From positions 186,001 to 250,000 of the forward strand of contig CALOFW010000002.1 of NCBI GenBank assembly GCA_942492715.1: a stretch of DNA of 64,000 nt, given 5' to 3'. This stretch comes from Sva-07 sp942492715 (GTDB lineage: Bacteria; Actinomycetota; Acidimicrobiia; Acidimicrobiales; Ilumatobacteraceae). A program made the position numbers and the translations under genes. The notes under the pieces were generated by a model. The model ran no database searches. It worked only from the letters and a program-made list of their open reading frames with translations, and was not told the origin of the DNA. Below, in pieces: positions 32,786 to 40,911 of the stretch. Positions within the stretch are counted from its first letter, which is position 1; each line of letters starts with the position of its first letter.

Positions 32786-32823
32786 TCTCGTGTGCGGCCA
32801 CGGCGCGCCCGAGTTCACGAGAA
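32786..32823. repeat. Intergenic inverted repeat related to family B, copy B3 (degenerate)
   Basis: Outer arms TCTCGTG / CACGAGA with GAGTTCACGAGAA on the right as in the full copies at 45532 and 54658; the left arm has diverged. Lies between convergent ABC-F and thioredoxin-like genes. Confidence 0.45.
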
Positions 32824-32833
32824 ACGTGGGTCG

Positions 32834-33907
32834 TCAGAGCTGGGGGGCGATCACGTAGGTGGCGCCGCCACCCATCGCGAGGAACTCGTCGCCCCAGGAG
32901 GTGCCGTAGACGTCGTACACCTCCTGTGCCTTGTCGGAGTCGGCACCATCGGGGGTCGACTCCAGGGTCCACGCCTGACGCTTGTAGGTCCAGTTCTCCG
33001 GGAAGAGGGCGTGCGCCTGCTTCCACCATGCCACCGCAGCGTCGTGGTCGCCGGCGTCGAACGCGTGGTGGCCGAGTTCGAAGCACGCGGCCGCCCGGCT
33101 GTGGTCGGCCGTCCGAGGTTGCGAACGCTCGATGACCTCCTCCGGTGACAGCGCGTATCGGCTGTCGGCACCGCGGTGCGCCCAGTCGACGATCGCCGCT
33201 CGATAGGCGTCGGCGGTGTCGGGAACCTCCTTGAGCCCCGCCATCACCTGACGAACCCGCTCGGGGAGGTCCTCGGGGATCTCCATCGACCGCAGCGGAC
33301 TCACCCGGATCGATGCGCTCTCGGCCGGGCGGACCAGCATGCCCGACTCGTCGATCCACACCGCCATCGGGACATTGCTGATCCCGAACAGTTCGTCGAC
33401 ACGGTGGTCGGCGTCGATCAGCGACGGATGGGTCGCACCGGCCGCCTCGATCCACGGCGTCGCCTTCGCCGGGTCGAAGTCGAGAGCGACGGTGACGACG
33501 CTCAGGCCGAGAGGTTCGAGTTCTTCGTGGAGTGCCTGCCACACGGGCAGGTCGTCACGGCAACCTCACCACGACGCCCAGGCGACGAGCAGCACCTTGC
33601 GACCGTGCATCGCCGAGAGCTTGAACGGGTTGCCGTCGGCGTCGGGGAGTTCGAGTTCGGGTGCCGCGGCGGTGGTCAGCGCTCGGCCACCGCTCTCCGG
33701 GCCCAGCGCCCAGACGTTGCGTTCCTCGTCGTGGACGAGGGCCATGCCGAGCCGTGCCGACACCGCTTCGATGTCGATCGAACCGTCGGTGACGGCGCTC
33801 GGTGCAGGAACGCACACGGCGCCCTTGCACATCCCCTCGGGCTTGGCCGCCCACCCGGTCGCCGCCTCGAAGTCGACGGCGGACATGGTCAGGTCGGTGA
33901 GCAACAT
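32834..33907 (-). CDS. Thioredoxin-like protein, probable selenoprotein (in-frame UGA at the redox site)
   Basis: Two same-frame open segments are joined through one TGA at 33566-33568. Read through, it is a 357-residue protein starting MLLTDLTMSAVDFEAATGW, with PEGMCKGAVCVPAP, then LPDADGNPFKLSAMHGRKV and the active site LVAWASW-U-GCRDDLPVWQALHEEL. The U (residue 114) occupies the position of the redox Cys in this AhpC/ResA-like family (WASWCGCR, recalled from related proteins). Downstream half is intact and ends in TPR-like helices. A SECIS-like hairpin (33535-33551) starts 14 nt after the UGA. The alternative is a nonsense-mutated pseudogene. An ATG at 33886 could also start the protein. 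Confidence 0.7.
33535..33551 (-). promoter_or_regulatory. SECIS-like hairpin downstream of the UGA
   Basis: On the minus strand CCTGCC-CGTGT-GGCAGG forms a 6-bp stem with a 5-nt loop containing GU. The loop begins about 20 nt after the UGA, within the distance range of bacterial SECIS elements read by SelB. The hairpin lies inside the coding sequence, as bacterial SECIS elements do. Confidence 0.5.
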
Positions 33908-34019
33908 CGGGTGATTGTTCCACCCCTGCCCAGCGCGACACGAAGGGAGGTCGTCGGGTGGATCGTCGGCCACCCGAGCGTCGACGGCGCCCGCGGTCAT
34001 CGGGCACCCGAGGCGTGCG

Positions 34020-34193
34020 TCAGCCGGTGTCGCGAGCCGCTCGCCGCTTCGCTCGCGCGCGGCGTTCGACGACCTCGCTGAGGACCAGGGTGGCCACCGC
34101 TGCGAGCAGCCCCACGACGATGCCGAACGCCAGCCATCCGACCACGCCGACGGCGATGATGACGACCAGCCAGACGACGTTCCGCTTCATCAT
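34020..34193 (-). CDS. Small membrane protein, unknown
   Basis: 57 aa starting MMKRNVVWLVVIIAVGVVGW, with two closely packed hydrophobic segments (WLVVIIAVGVVGW and FGIVVGLLAAVATLVL), then a basic tail RRARAKRRAARDTG. No family recognised. It lies 113 bp upstream of the thioredoxin-like gene on the same strand and could be co-transcribed. Confidence 0.5.
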   Translation of the reverse strand: MMKRNVVWLVVIIAVGVVGWLAFGIVVGLLAAVATLVLSEVVERRARAKRRAARDTG

Positions 34194-34342
34194 GTCGAGG
34201 ACCGCTTCGTCATGTCGACGAATGGTGGCATGTCGAGCGCGACCGGTCAGCGATGGTCTGCGGGTCTCGGCGGAATGGGTATCGGCATCTGCGACGGATC
34301 CCGCCGAGACAACGAGCGCGATCGGGCTCGTGCGGATTCCGC

Positions 34343-34993
34343 TCAGCGGTCCTGCCAGGTGCTGATGCACGCCTCGTTGCCGTCGGCGTCGGCGAGCACC
34401 CACCACGATCGGGCGTACTCGTCGGTCAGCAGGGTTCCGCCCGCTGCGAGGGCGTCGGCCACCCGCTGTTCGGCCACGTCGTGCGGGACGATCACGTCGA
34501 CGTGGATGCGGTTGCGCTCGGTGCGTGGCTCGGTCATCTGCTGGAACCAGACCGACGGTCCCACTCCCGTCGGATCGACGAGGTACCCCCCTCGGTCGCG
34601 ATAGCCGAGCACCGCTGCCCAGAACGGCCGGATCCGGTCAGCATCCATCGAGTCGATGCCGAGCTCCATCGCCCGCGTGTCCGACGGGTCGGACGTTGCG
34701 CTCGCCGACGCAGCTGCCGCCGAGATCGCCCTGGCGACGTCGACGTCCAGGGTCGTGAGTCCGCCGGTCGCATGCGTCGTCAGCACGACGTGGACGCGGC
34801 CCGGGTACCGGAGCTCGACGTCGGGATGGTGGACGTGTTCCTCCGCGATCGCAGCGATCGTCTTCACCAGCTCGGCCGCCACGAGGTAGTCCGGTGCGGT
34901 GAACGTGGCGTGGATCGAGTCGAGGAGGACGCGCCAGTCGTCCAGGCCGTCGAGTTCGCCGAACTCCTCGGGGCTCACGTCGGTGTACTCCAT
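34343..34993 (-). CDS. Pterin-4a-carbinolamine dehydratase domain fused to VOC (glyoxalase-like) domain
   Basis: 216 aa. Residues 1-90 carry a complete pterin dehydratase signature: E-x3-HHP, x5, Y, then H and LTTLD in EEHVHHPDVELRY and LTTHATGGLTTLD. The rest is a VOC/glyoxalase-bleomycin-resistance domain (DRIRPFWAAVLGYRDRGG, WFQQMTEP, NRIHVDVIVP, WWVLADADGNEACIS). The fusion suggests a role with pterins or an aromatic-ring substrate, but no aromatic hydroxylase is nearby. ATG at 34993; a GTG 6 nt upstream is also possible. Confidence 0.8.
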   Translation of the reverse strand: MEYTDVSPEEFGELDGLDDWRVLLDSIHATFTAPDYLVAAELVKTIAAIAEEHVHHPDVELRYPGRVHVVLTTHATGGLTTLDVDVARAISAAAASASATSDPSDTRAMELGIDSMDADRIRPFWAAVLGYRDRGGYLVDPTGVGPSVWFQQMTEPRTERNRIHVDVIVPHDVAEQRVADALAAGGTLLTDEYARSWWVLADADGNEACISTWQDR

Positions 34994-35082
34994 GGTCACA
35001 GTGAACCACCTCCGGGAAGGGCGCCGGGACGGCACGACGACGCACCGTGACCGTGACACCCGATCTCTAGAGTGGATGCGAC

Positions 35083-37506
35083 ATGACTGACGACGAGCTG
35101 TTCGGCGACGACATTCCCCATCCGGCCGACAGTCCGCCCGCCGACGCGTCGTCCGGCGCGACTGCGCCGGGTCCGTTCGACGGTGGCTCCGGTCGCGGCC
35201 CGTCACCGTTCGCCGAGGGGCTCAACCCCGATCAGCTCGACGCCGTGGTGCACGAGTCCGGTCCGCTCCTGGTGATCGCCGGGGCCGGATCGGGCAAGAC
35301 CCGCGTGCTCACACATCGCATCGCGCACCTGATCCACTCCGGCGTCCACCCGTCGAAGATCCTCGCGATCACGTTCACGAACAAGGCCGCCGCGGAGATG
35401 CGCGAGCGCGTCGGTGCGCTCGTCGGGCCGGTGGTGAAGACGATGTGGGTGTCGACGTTCCACTCCGCGTGCGTGCGGATCCTGCGCGCGAACGGCGACC
35501 TGCTCGGCTATCCCCGCCAGTTCTCGATCTACGACGCCGCCGACTCCAACCGTCTCACCGGCTACGTGATCCGCGACCTCGGCCTCGACGCCAAGCGCTT
35601 CACACCCCGCGGCGTCCACGGGATCATCAGCCTCTGGAAGAACGAACTGGTCGATCCCGAGGAGGCGCAGCGCCGGGCGCAGAACATCTTCGACCGCAAG
35701 CACGCCGACGTCTACGCCGAGTACCAGGCCCGGCTGCTCAAGGCTGGGGCGATGGACTTCGACGACCTGCTCACCAACTGCGTCAAGCTGTTCCGCGAGC
35801 ATCCCGACGTGCTGGAGCACTACCGCCAGCGCTTCCAGCACATCCTCGTCGACGAGTACCAGGACACCAACCAGGCCCAGAACGAGATGGTGCTCCTGCT
35901 CGCCGACGGCCATCGCAACGTCTGCGTGGTGGGCGACACGGACCAGAGCGTGTACAAATTTCGCGGCGCCGACTTCCGCAACATCATCGACTTCGAGGAG
36001 GCGTTCCCCGACGTCACCACGGTGATCCTCGACCAGAACTACCGCAGTACGCAGACGATCCTCGACGCCGCCAACGCCGTGATCGACAACAACGTCGAGC
36101 GCAAGCCGAAGTCGCTGTGGACCGACAGCGGGGCGGGGGAGCGGATCGTGCGCTATCACGCCGAGGACGAGGGCGACGAGGCCACCTGGGTCGCTGGGAC
36201 CGCCCGGCAGCTCCACGCCGACGACGCCACCAACTTCCGCGAGATGGCGGTGCTGTATCGCACCAACGCGCAGTCGCGGGTGATCGAGGAGGCGTTCATG
36301 CGCCTCGGCGTGCCGTACAAGGTGGTCGGAGGCACCCGCTTCTACGACCGGCGCGAGATCAAGGATGCGATGGCCTACCTGCGTGCGGTCGTCAACCCGG
36401 TCGACGAGGTCAGCGTCAAGCGGGTACTCAACGTGCCCAAGCGCGGCGTCGGCGACGCCAGCGTCGCCAAACTCGACGCGTTCGCTGCAACCGAGGGCGT
36501 CGCCTTCGTCGAGGCGCTCCGCCGCGCCGACGAGGCGGGGGTCACCGGGCCGGCGGTGCGCGGCATCGCCTCGTTCGTCGACCTCCTCGACCGGATGGCG
36601 ACGATCGTGGCCGATCCCGACCAGGGACCCGGCGACGTGCTCCAGGCGGCGATCGACGGCTCGGGCTACCTCGCCGAGTTGGAGGCCGAGGACACCGTCG
36701 AAGCGCACAGCCGCATCGAGAACCTCGGCGAGCTGGTCGGCTCGGCTCGCGAGTTCACCGTGATGGACGAGTTCCTCGAACAGGTCGCTCTGGTCGCCGA
36801 CACCGACGAACTCCCCGACGGGGAGGTCGATGACCAGGCCGTGCTGATGACGCTCCATTCGGCGAAGGGGCTGGAGTTCCCCGTCGTGTTCCTCGTGGGG
36901 TGCGAGGAGGGGATCTTCCCGCACATCCGGGCGCTCACCGAGCCCACCGAGATGGAGGAGGAGCGCCGCCTGGCGTACGTCGGCATCACCCGGGCGATGC
37001 GGCGTCTGTACATGTCGCATGCCTGGAGTCGGCAGTTGTTCGGTTCCACGCAGTACAACCCGCCGTCACGGTTCTTCGACGAGATCCCGGCCGATCTCAT
37101 CGAGTCGAAGGGCAACGTGTCCGGCCGATCGAGCTACGGCCGTCAGAGCTATCGCCGGCGTGACTCCGACTTCGGCGACCCGCCGCCGTACCGCCGCGGC
37201 GGAGGAGGCAGTGGTGGCGGGCGCGACATCAACGCCGACATCCTCGACGCCAGGGCCGACCAGGAGGCGCACCGTGATCGGGTGGTCGAAGCGGCGATCC
37301 GGTCCGGCTCGAAACCCGCGCCGACGCCGTCGAACAGTCAGGAACTCGGGTTGCGCATCGGCGACGACGTCGAGCATCCGGCCTTCGGCGAGGGCGTGAT
37401 CATCGACATCTCCGGCACGGGCGAGAAGGCCGAGGCCACGATCAACTTCCCGGGCGTGGGCACCAAACACCTCTCGCTCGCCTGGGCCCCCCTCAAGAAG
37501 CTCTGA
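35083..37506 (+). CDS. pcrA: ATP-dependent DNA helicase PcrA/UvrD
   Basis: 807-aa superfamily 1A 3'-5' helicase for repair and replication restart. Q-motif LNPDQLDAV, Walker A AGAGSGKT (residues 66-73), TFTNKAA, Walker B VDEYQDTN, GDTDQSVYKFRGA, LDQNYRSTQ, and motifs V/VI in LMTLHSAKGLEFPVVFLVG and RRLAYVGITRA. A C-terminal Tudor-like domain (RIGDDVEHPAFGEGVI) binds RNA polymerase or DNA in PcrA. An acidic, Pro-rich 40-residue extension precedes the helicase. TAGAGT lies 9 nt before the ATG. Confidence 0.95.
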   Translation: MTDDELFGDDIPHPADSPPADASSGATAPGPFDGGSGRGPSPFAEGLNPDQLDAVVHESGPLLVIAGAGSGKTRVLTHRIAHLIHSGVHPSKILAITFTNKAAAEMRERVGALVGPVVKTMWVSTFHSACVRILRANGDLLGYPRQFSIYDAADSNRLTGYVIRDLGLDAKRFTPRGVHGIISLWKNELVDPEEAQRRAQNIFDRKHADVYAEYQARLLKAGAMDFDDLLTNCVKLFREHPDVLEHYRQRFQHILVDEYQDTNQAQNEMVLLLADGHRNVCVVGDTDQSVYKFRGADFRNIIDFEEAFPDVTTVILDQNYRSTQTILDAANAVIDNNVERKPKSLWTDSGAGERIVRYHAEDEGDEATWVAGTARQLHADDATNFREMAVLYRTNAQSRVIEEAFMRLGVPYKVVGGTRFYDRREIKDAMAYLRAVVNPVDEVSVKRVLNVPKRGVGDASVAKLDAFAATEGVAFVEALRRADEAGVTGPAVRGIASFVDLLDRMATIVADPDQGPGDVLQAAIDGSGYLAELEAEDTVEAHSRIENLGELVGSAREFTVMDEFLEQVALVADTDELPDGEVDDQAVLMTLHSAKGLEFPVVFLVGCEEGIFPHIRALTEPTEMEEERRLAYVGITRAMRRLYMSHAWSRQLFGSTQYNPPSRFFDEIPADLIESKGNVSGRSSYGRQSYRRRDSDFGDPPPYRRGGGGSGGGRDINADILDARADQEAHRDRVVEAAIRSGSKPAPTPSNSQELGLRIGDDVEHPAFGEGVIIDISGTGEKAEATINFPGVGTKHLSLAWAPLKKL

Positions 37507-37524
37507 CCCGCCCGGGCCTGGCGA

Positions 37525-37566
37525 GCGATGAGCGAAGTCGCCGCATACGGGGCGTTCGCTCATCGC
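37525..37566. repeat. Intergenic inverted repeat family C, copy C2
   Basis: Perfect 12-bp arms GCGATGAGCGAA / TTCGCTCATCGC around GTCGCCGCATACGGGGCG. Between convergent pcrA and DUF305 genes. The loop matches that of C1 in reverse orientation (TCGCCGCAT-N-CGGGG). Confidence 0.75.
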
Positions 37567-37583
37567 CCTCGGGTGAGGGTCGG

Positions 37584-38276
37584 TCAGGGGGTGAGGCCGA
37601 GGCGGCGCATGGCGCCCTCGTACTCGACGACCTCGATGCGCTGATTGCGCGACACCGACTCGGCGAACTCGACGATCTCCTCACGGGCGCCGTTGGCGGC
37701 AGCGTGGTCGCCCATGTGGACGCCACCGAGGTGGTGGTCGGTCATGAGCTCGAACCACAGCAGGTCGGCCTCGGTGCCGTTGGCGTCGGCGAGTTGCTGC
37801 AACCGCTCGGGCGTCTGCATCCCGGGCATCTCGGCCACCGGAACCGGCTCGCCCATCCACTCCATCGCCGTACGATCCGGCGCGCCGGGCTCGTACCCCT
37901 CCTCGGCCAACCAGTCGCGCATCCAGCCCATGTCGCGGGTCTGGAACATGATGACCTCGTTGGCGTACGGCGACGCAGGGCCATCGGGTTGGTTGTCGAG
38001 ATACAGGTTGGAGATCAGCAGCGCCTGTTCGTGGTGGTCGAGCATGTCCTGGAGGAACCCGACGTCGACGGCGTTCATCGGTACCGGTGGTTCCTCGTCG
38101 CCCTGGAGCGCCCAGATCGCCGCTCCGGCGAACAACCCGAGCACGATCACGGCGGAGATGGTGATCAGGACGCCCTTGAGCAGCCGTTCCGTGGTCTCGT
38201 CGGACACCGACTGTTCGACGTCGGACTCGGCCACGACCGGCGCGTCCATGTCGTCGGCTCGGGTCGGTGATCGCAT
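37584..38276 (-). CDS. DUF305 protein, membrane-anchored
   Basis: 230 aa. Cytoplasmic N-terminus, one membrane segment (about residues 36-57), then an extracytoplasmic DUF305 domain, a ferritin-like helical bundle: DVGFLQDMLDHHEQALLI and LLWFELMTDHHLGGVHMGDHA carry the paired His and Met residues thought to bind metal, often copper. Divergent from the copper genes at 38341, which supports a metal role. Confidence 0.8.
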   Translation of the reverse strand: MRSPTRADDMDAPVVAESDVEQSVSDETTERLLKGVLITISAVIVLGLFAGAAIWALQGDEEPPVPMNAVDVGFLQDMLDHHEQALLISNLYLDNQPDGPASPYANEVIMFQTRDMGWMRDWLAEEGYEPGAPDRTAMEWMGEPVPVAEMPGMQTPERLQQLADANGTEADLLWFELMTDHHLGGVHMGDHAAANGAREEIVEFAESVSRNQRIEVVEYEGAMRRLGLTP

Positions 38277-38325
38277 CGCCCCATTCTACGGACGGAGCCG
38301 CCTGTGTGATCCGCGCCTCGTCCTC

Positions 38326-38331
38326 TACGCT
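38326..38331 (+). promoter_or_regulatory. -10 element (TACGCT) upstream of the YcnI-like gene
   Basis: TACGCT, 9 nt before the ATG at 38341, in the 64-bp divergent gap shared with the DUF305 gene. Confidence 0.35.
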
Positions 38332-38340
38332 CGTGGCGCC

Positions 38341-39093
38341 ATGTTCCGCCGAGCCGTCGTCCTCTGCCTCGCGCTCGCCGCCGGCGTGCTCGGGTTCGCC
38401 GCGCCGGCGTCGGCGCACATCGATCCCGACCCCACCGAGGCCCAGGCAGGTTCGGCGGTGTCGGTTGCCTTCACCGTCGAGCACGGCTGCGAGGGCTCAC
38501 CCACCGTGCAGCTCGACATGCGGCTCCCCGACGGGGTCACCGACGCGAGCCCCGACGCGGTCGACGGATGGGACGGCTCGATCGACGGTGACGTGATCAC
38601 GTTCGTCGGGGGTTCGCTCCCCGACGATGTCGAGGGCACGTTCTCCGTGTCGATGACCCTGCCGCCCACGCCCGACGTCACGGTCTACTTCCCGTTCGTG
38701 CAGCGCTGTGAAGAGGGCGAGATCCGTTGGATTGCGATCCCGACCGAGCCGGGCGAAGAGCTCGACGAGCCCGCGCCGGCGATGCTGCTGACCGGTCCGG
38801 TCGCCACGACGACGGGGCCGGCGACCACCGCAGCCCCGGCGACGACCGAAGCATCGGCGACGACCGCGCCGGCGACCACCGCAGGACCGGCGACGTCGTC
38901 ACCCTCCACCGATGTTGTTGCCACGACCGAAATGGCCGCAACGAGCTCGGTGCCGGCGGTCGCGGTGTCGACCGACGAGAACGGCAATTCCGACACCGGA
39001 ACGATCGTCTTCATCGTGTCGATGCTCGTGATCGCCGGAATCGGCGTCTACGTCTGGTTCCGTTCCCGCAGCGCTCGCGCTGCTGCCGGCTGA
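38341..39093 (+). CDS. YcnI-like (DUF1775) copper-binding protein
   Basis: 250 aa. Signal peptide ending PASA, leaving His as the first mature residue (HIDPDP), the ligand used by YcnI-type proteins for Cu(II). DUF1775 beta-sandwich with HGCEGSPTVQLDMRLPDGV and YFPFVQRCEEGEIRW. A Thr/Ala-rich linker leads to a C-terminal membrane anchor and a basic tail. Six bases separate its stop from the CopCD start, so one operon. Confidence 0.85.
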   Translation: MFRRAVVLCLALAAGVLGFAAPASAHIDPDPTEAQAGSAVSVAFTVEHGCEGSPTVQLDMRLPDGVTDASPDAVDGWDGSIDGDVITFVGGSLPDDVEGTFSVSMTLPPTPDVTVYFPFVQRCEEGEIRWIAIPTEPGEELDEPAPAMLLTGPVATTTGPATTAAPATTEASATTAPATTAGPATSSPSTDVVATTEMAATSSVPAVAVSTDENGNSDTGTIVFIVSMLVIAGIGVYVWFRSRSARAAAG

Positions 39094-39099
39094 GGGCGA

Positions 39100-40842
39100 G
39101 TGATCGTGGTCACCACTGCACTCCGGCGCCGGCTGGCGACTCTCGCGACGATGGTGCTCGCGATCGGTGCTGTCGTGATCGGTGCCCTCGGCGTGCCGGC
39201 CGGCACGGTGCTGGCCCACGCCGAGCTGGTCTCGTCGACGCCCGCGAACCAGGCGATCCTCGGGAGCTCACCCGACGAGATCCTCCTGAGGTTCAGTGAG
39301 GGCGTCGATCCCATCGGGCAGGCGATCCTGCTGGTCGACGGCGAGGGCGATCCGGTCCCGCTCGGTCCGATCTCGCAGGCGGGCGGCGCCGACACGATCA
39401 GCGCGGACGTCCCGGGCACGATCGCCGACGGGACCTACGTCGTCGGCTGGCAGGCGGTGTCGGCCGACTCGCACAAGATCCGTGGCGCGTTCACCTTCTC
39501 CGTCGGCGAGGAGACGCCCACCGCTCCCGGTGTGCTCGAGGACATCTTCGACGCGAGTGCATCGAGCCCGTCGGAGTCGCTGCTCCTGGGCATCGGGCGT
39601 TTCATGAGCTTCGCCGGGATCGGCGTGTTGCTGGGGGCGTTGTTCCTGGCTGCGGTGCTGGTCCCCGAGCTGATCGGCGAACGTCGTCTCGGCGTGGTGC
39701 TCGTCGTTGCCGCACTCGTCGCTGTCATCGGCACGATCTTCATGTTCGCAGGGCAGGCCCATCTGATCAGCGGGTCGTACCTGTCCTTCGCCGACGTGGT
39801 CCAGATCCAGTCCGGTCGATGGTGGCTGGCGCGGCTCGCGGCGATCGGCCTGTTCGCCCTCTTCATCCCCGCTCGGACGTTCCTCGGCTCGGCGGCGGGA
39901 CGCATCGAGGTCGCCCTGGCCTCGGTCGTGGTGCTCGGTGTCGTCGCCGCGGGAGGCCACGCGGTTGCCGGTGACAACGTGCTCGCCGGGTTCGGCGCCA
40001 CCGTGGTGCACCTCGCAGCGATGTCGATCTGGCTCGGTGGGCTCGTCCTGCTCGTCGCCGGCGTCCCGCGGAACTGGTTCTGGTGGACGGCGTCGCAGTT
40101 CTCCCCGTGGGCGCTCGGCTCGGTCGTTGCGCTGGCGCTGACAGGAAGCCTCAACGCGTGGCGTCAGCTGGGGTCGTTCGCGAACCTCACCGACTCGGCT
40201 TACGGCCGCTGGCTCGTGGTGAAGTTGCTGCTCGTGGTCGTGGTGGTGGCGATCGCATCGTTCAGTCGGCGGCTGGCGCGCTCCGACGACGACGAGTACG
40301 AGAACGACGAGTACGACCAGGAGGCGCCGGTGTTGGCTGCCGACCTCGGCGCGGCGGCGGCGACAGAGGTCGACGACCGCGTGGCGTCCGATCCGGTCGG
40401 CCAGGAGGCGCCGCCTGCCCTGCGCCGCACCGTGCTGCTCGAGATCGCCGGGATGGCGCTGATCCTCATGGCGACCGCCGGACTGGTGAACTCGCCCCCG
40501 CCGCCCTCGGCTGCGACCACCGAGTCGGCCTCGGTGATCGTCGGCGAACGCATCGTGCAGGTCGAGTTGGAGCCGGCCGTGACGGGCGGAGCCGAGTTGC
40601 ACGTGTATCTCACGTCGCCCGGCGGCGGGCTCGATCGTGCCGATGAGATCACGGTCAGCGCCAGCCTGCCCGCCGCCGATCTCGGCCCGCTGGAGCTCGA
40701 GGTGATTCCCGCGGGACCGAACCATGTCGTGGGTGTCGACATCGACCTGCCGGTGGCCGGCCTGTGGACATTCGACGTGACGGCGCGCTTCGGCGAGTTC
40801 GACCAGGTGGTGTTCACCGTGCAGATCCCCGTCTCCGGCTGA
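39100..40842 (+). CDS. CopC-CopD fusion protein (YcnJ-like copper uptake)
   Basis: 580 aa. Signal peptide ending VLA, then mature His start HAELVSSTPANQA, the CopC copper-binding domain, with DSHKIRGAFTF containing the second His. It is followed by eight membrane helices of the CopD domain (residues about 160-395), with GGHAVAG and a conserved HLAAMSIWLGG, and a soluble C-terminal domain of about 110 residues. Same layout as Bacillus YcnJ, which imports copper. Second gene of the copper operon. Confidence 0.9.
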   Translation: MIVVTTALRRRLATLATMVLAIGAVVIGALGVPAGTVLAHAELVSSTPANQAILGSSPDEILLRFSEGVDPIGQAILLVDGEGDPVPLGPISQAGGADTISADVPGTIADGTYVVGWQAVSADSHKIRGAFTFSVGEETPTAPGVLEDIFDASASSPSESLLLGIGRFMSFAGIGVLLGALFLAAVLVPELIGERRLGVVLVVAALVAVIGTIFMFAGQAHLISGSYLSFADVVQIQSGRWWLARLAAIGLFALFIPARTFLGSAAGRIEVALASVVVLGVVAAGGHAVAGDNVLAGFGATVVHLAAMSIWLGGLVLLVAGVPRNWFWWTASQFSPWALGSVVALALTGSLNAWRQLGSFANLTDSAYGRWLVVKLLLVVVVVAIASFSRRLARSDDDEYENDEYDQEAPVLAADLGAAAATEVDDRVASDPVGQEAPPALRRTVLLEIAGMALILMATAGLVNSPPPPSAATTESASVIVGERIVQVELEPAVTGGAELHVYLTSPGGGLDRADEITVSASLPAADLGPLELEVIPAGPNHVVGVDIDLPVAGLWTFDVTARFGEFDQVVFTVQIPVSG

Positions 40843-40876
40843 CGGCGACCGCACGGCACGCCTCCGAAGGGCGGGG

Positions 40877-40905
40877 TTGACCTTTTGTTCTCATTGAGTG
40901 AGAAT
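40877..40905 (+). promoter_or_regulatory. Promoter of the cation diffusion facilitator gene with embedded operator
   Basis: TTGACC at 40877-40882, 17-nt spacer, GAGAAT at 40900-40905. The start codon GTG at 40912 follows 6 nt later, so transcript and translation start together. A 17-nt inverted repeat TTCTCA-TTGAG-TGAGAA (40888-40904) covers the spacer and -10, the usual place for a metal-responsive repressor (Zur, Fur or ArsR/SmtB type). Confidence 0.6.
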
Positions 40906-40911
40906 GATCCT

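Noticed and set aside
30120..33542. A 1140-codon open frame on the minus strand
   Set aside because: Antisense to the ABC-F gene and its neighbours, which have strong motifs. Long antisense frames are expected at this GC content; its product is His/Arg-rich with no family pattern.
32834..33544. Separate 236-aa gene starting at a GTG
   Set aside because: It begins in the middle of the thioredoxin fold directly after the redox motif; the frame continues upstream through one TGA, so it is the second half of one gene.
40885..40911. TTG start for the cation diffusion facilitator
   Set aside because: It would place the start inside the promoter and operator; the GTG at 40912 fits the -10 position.
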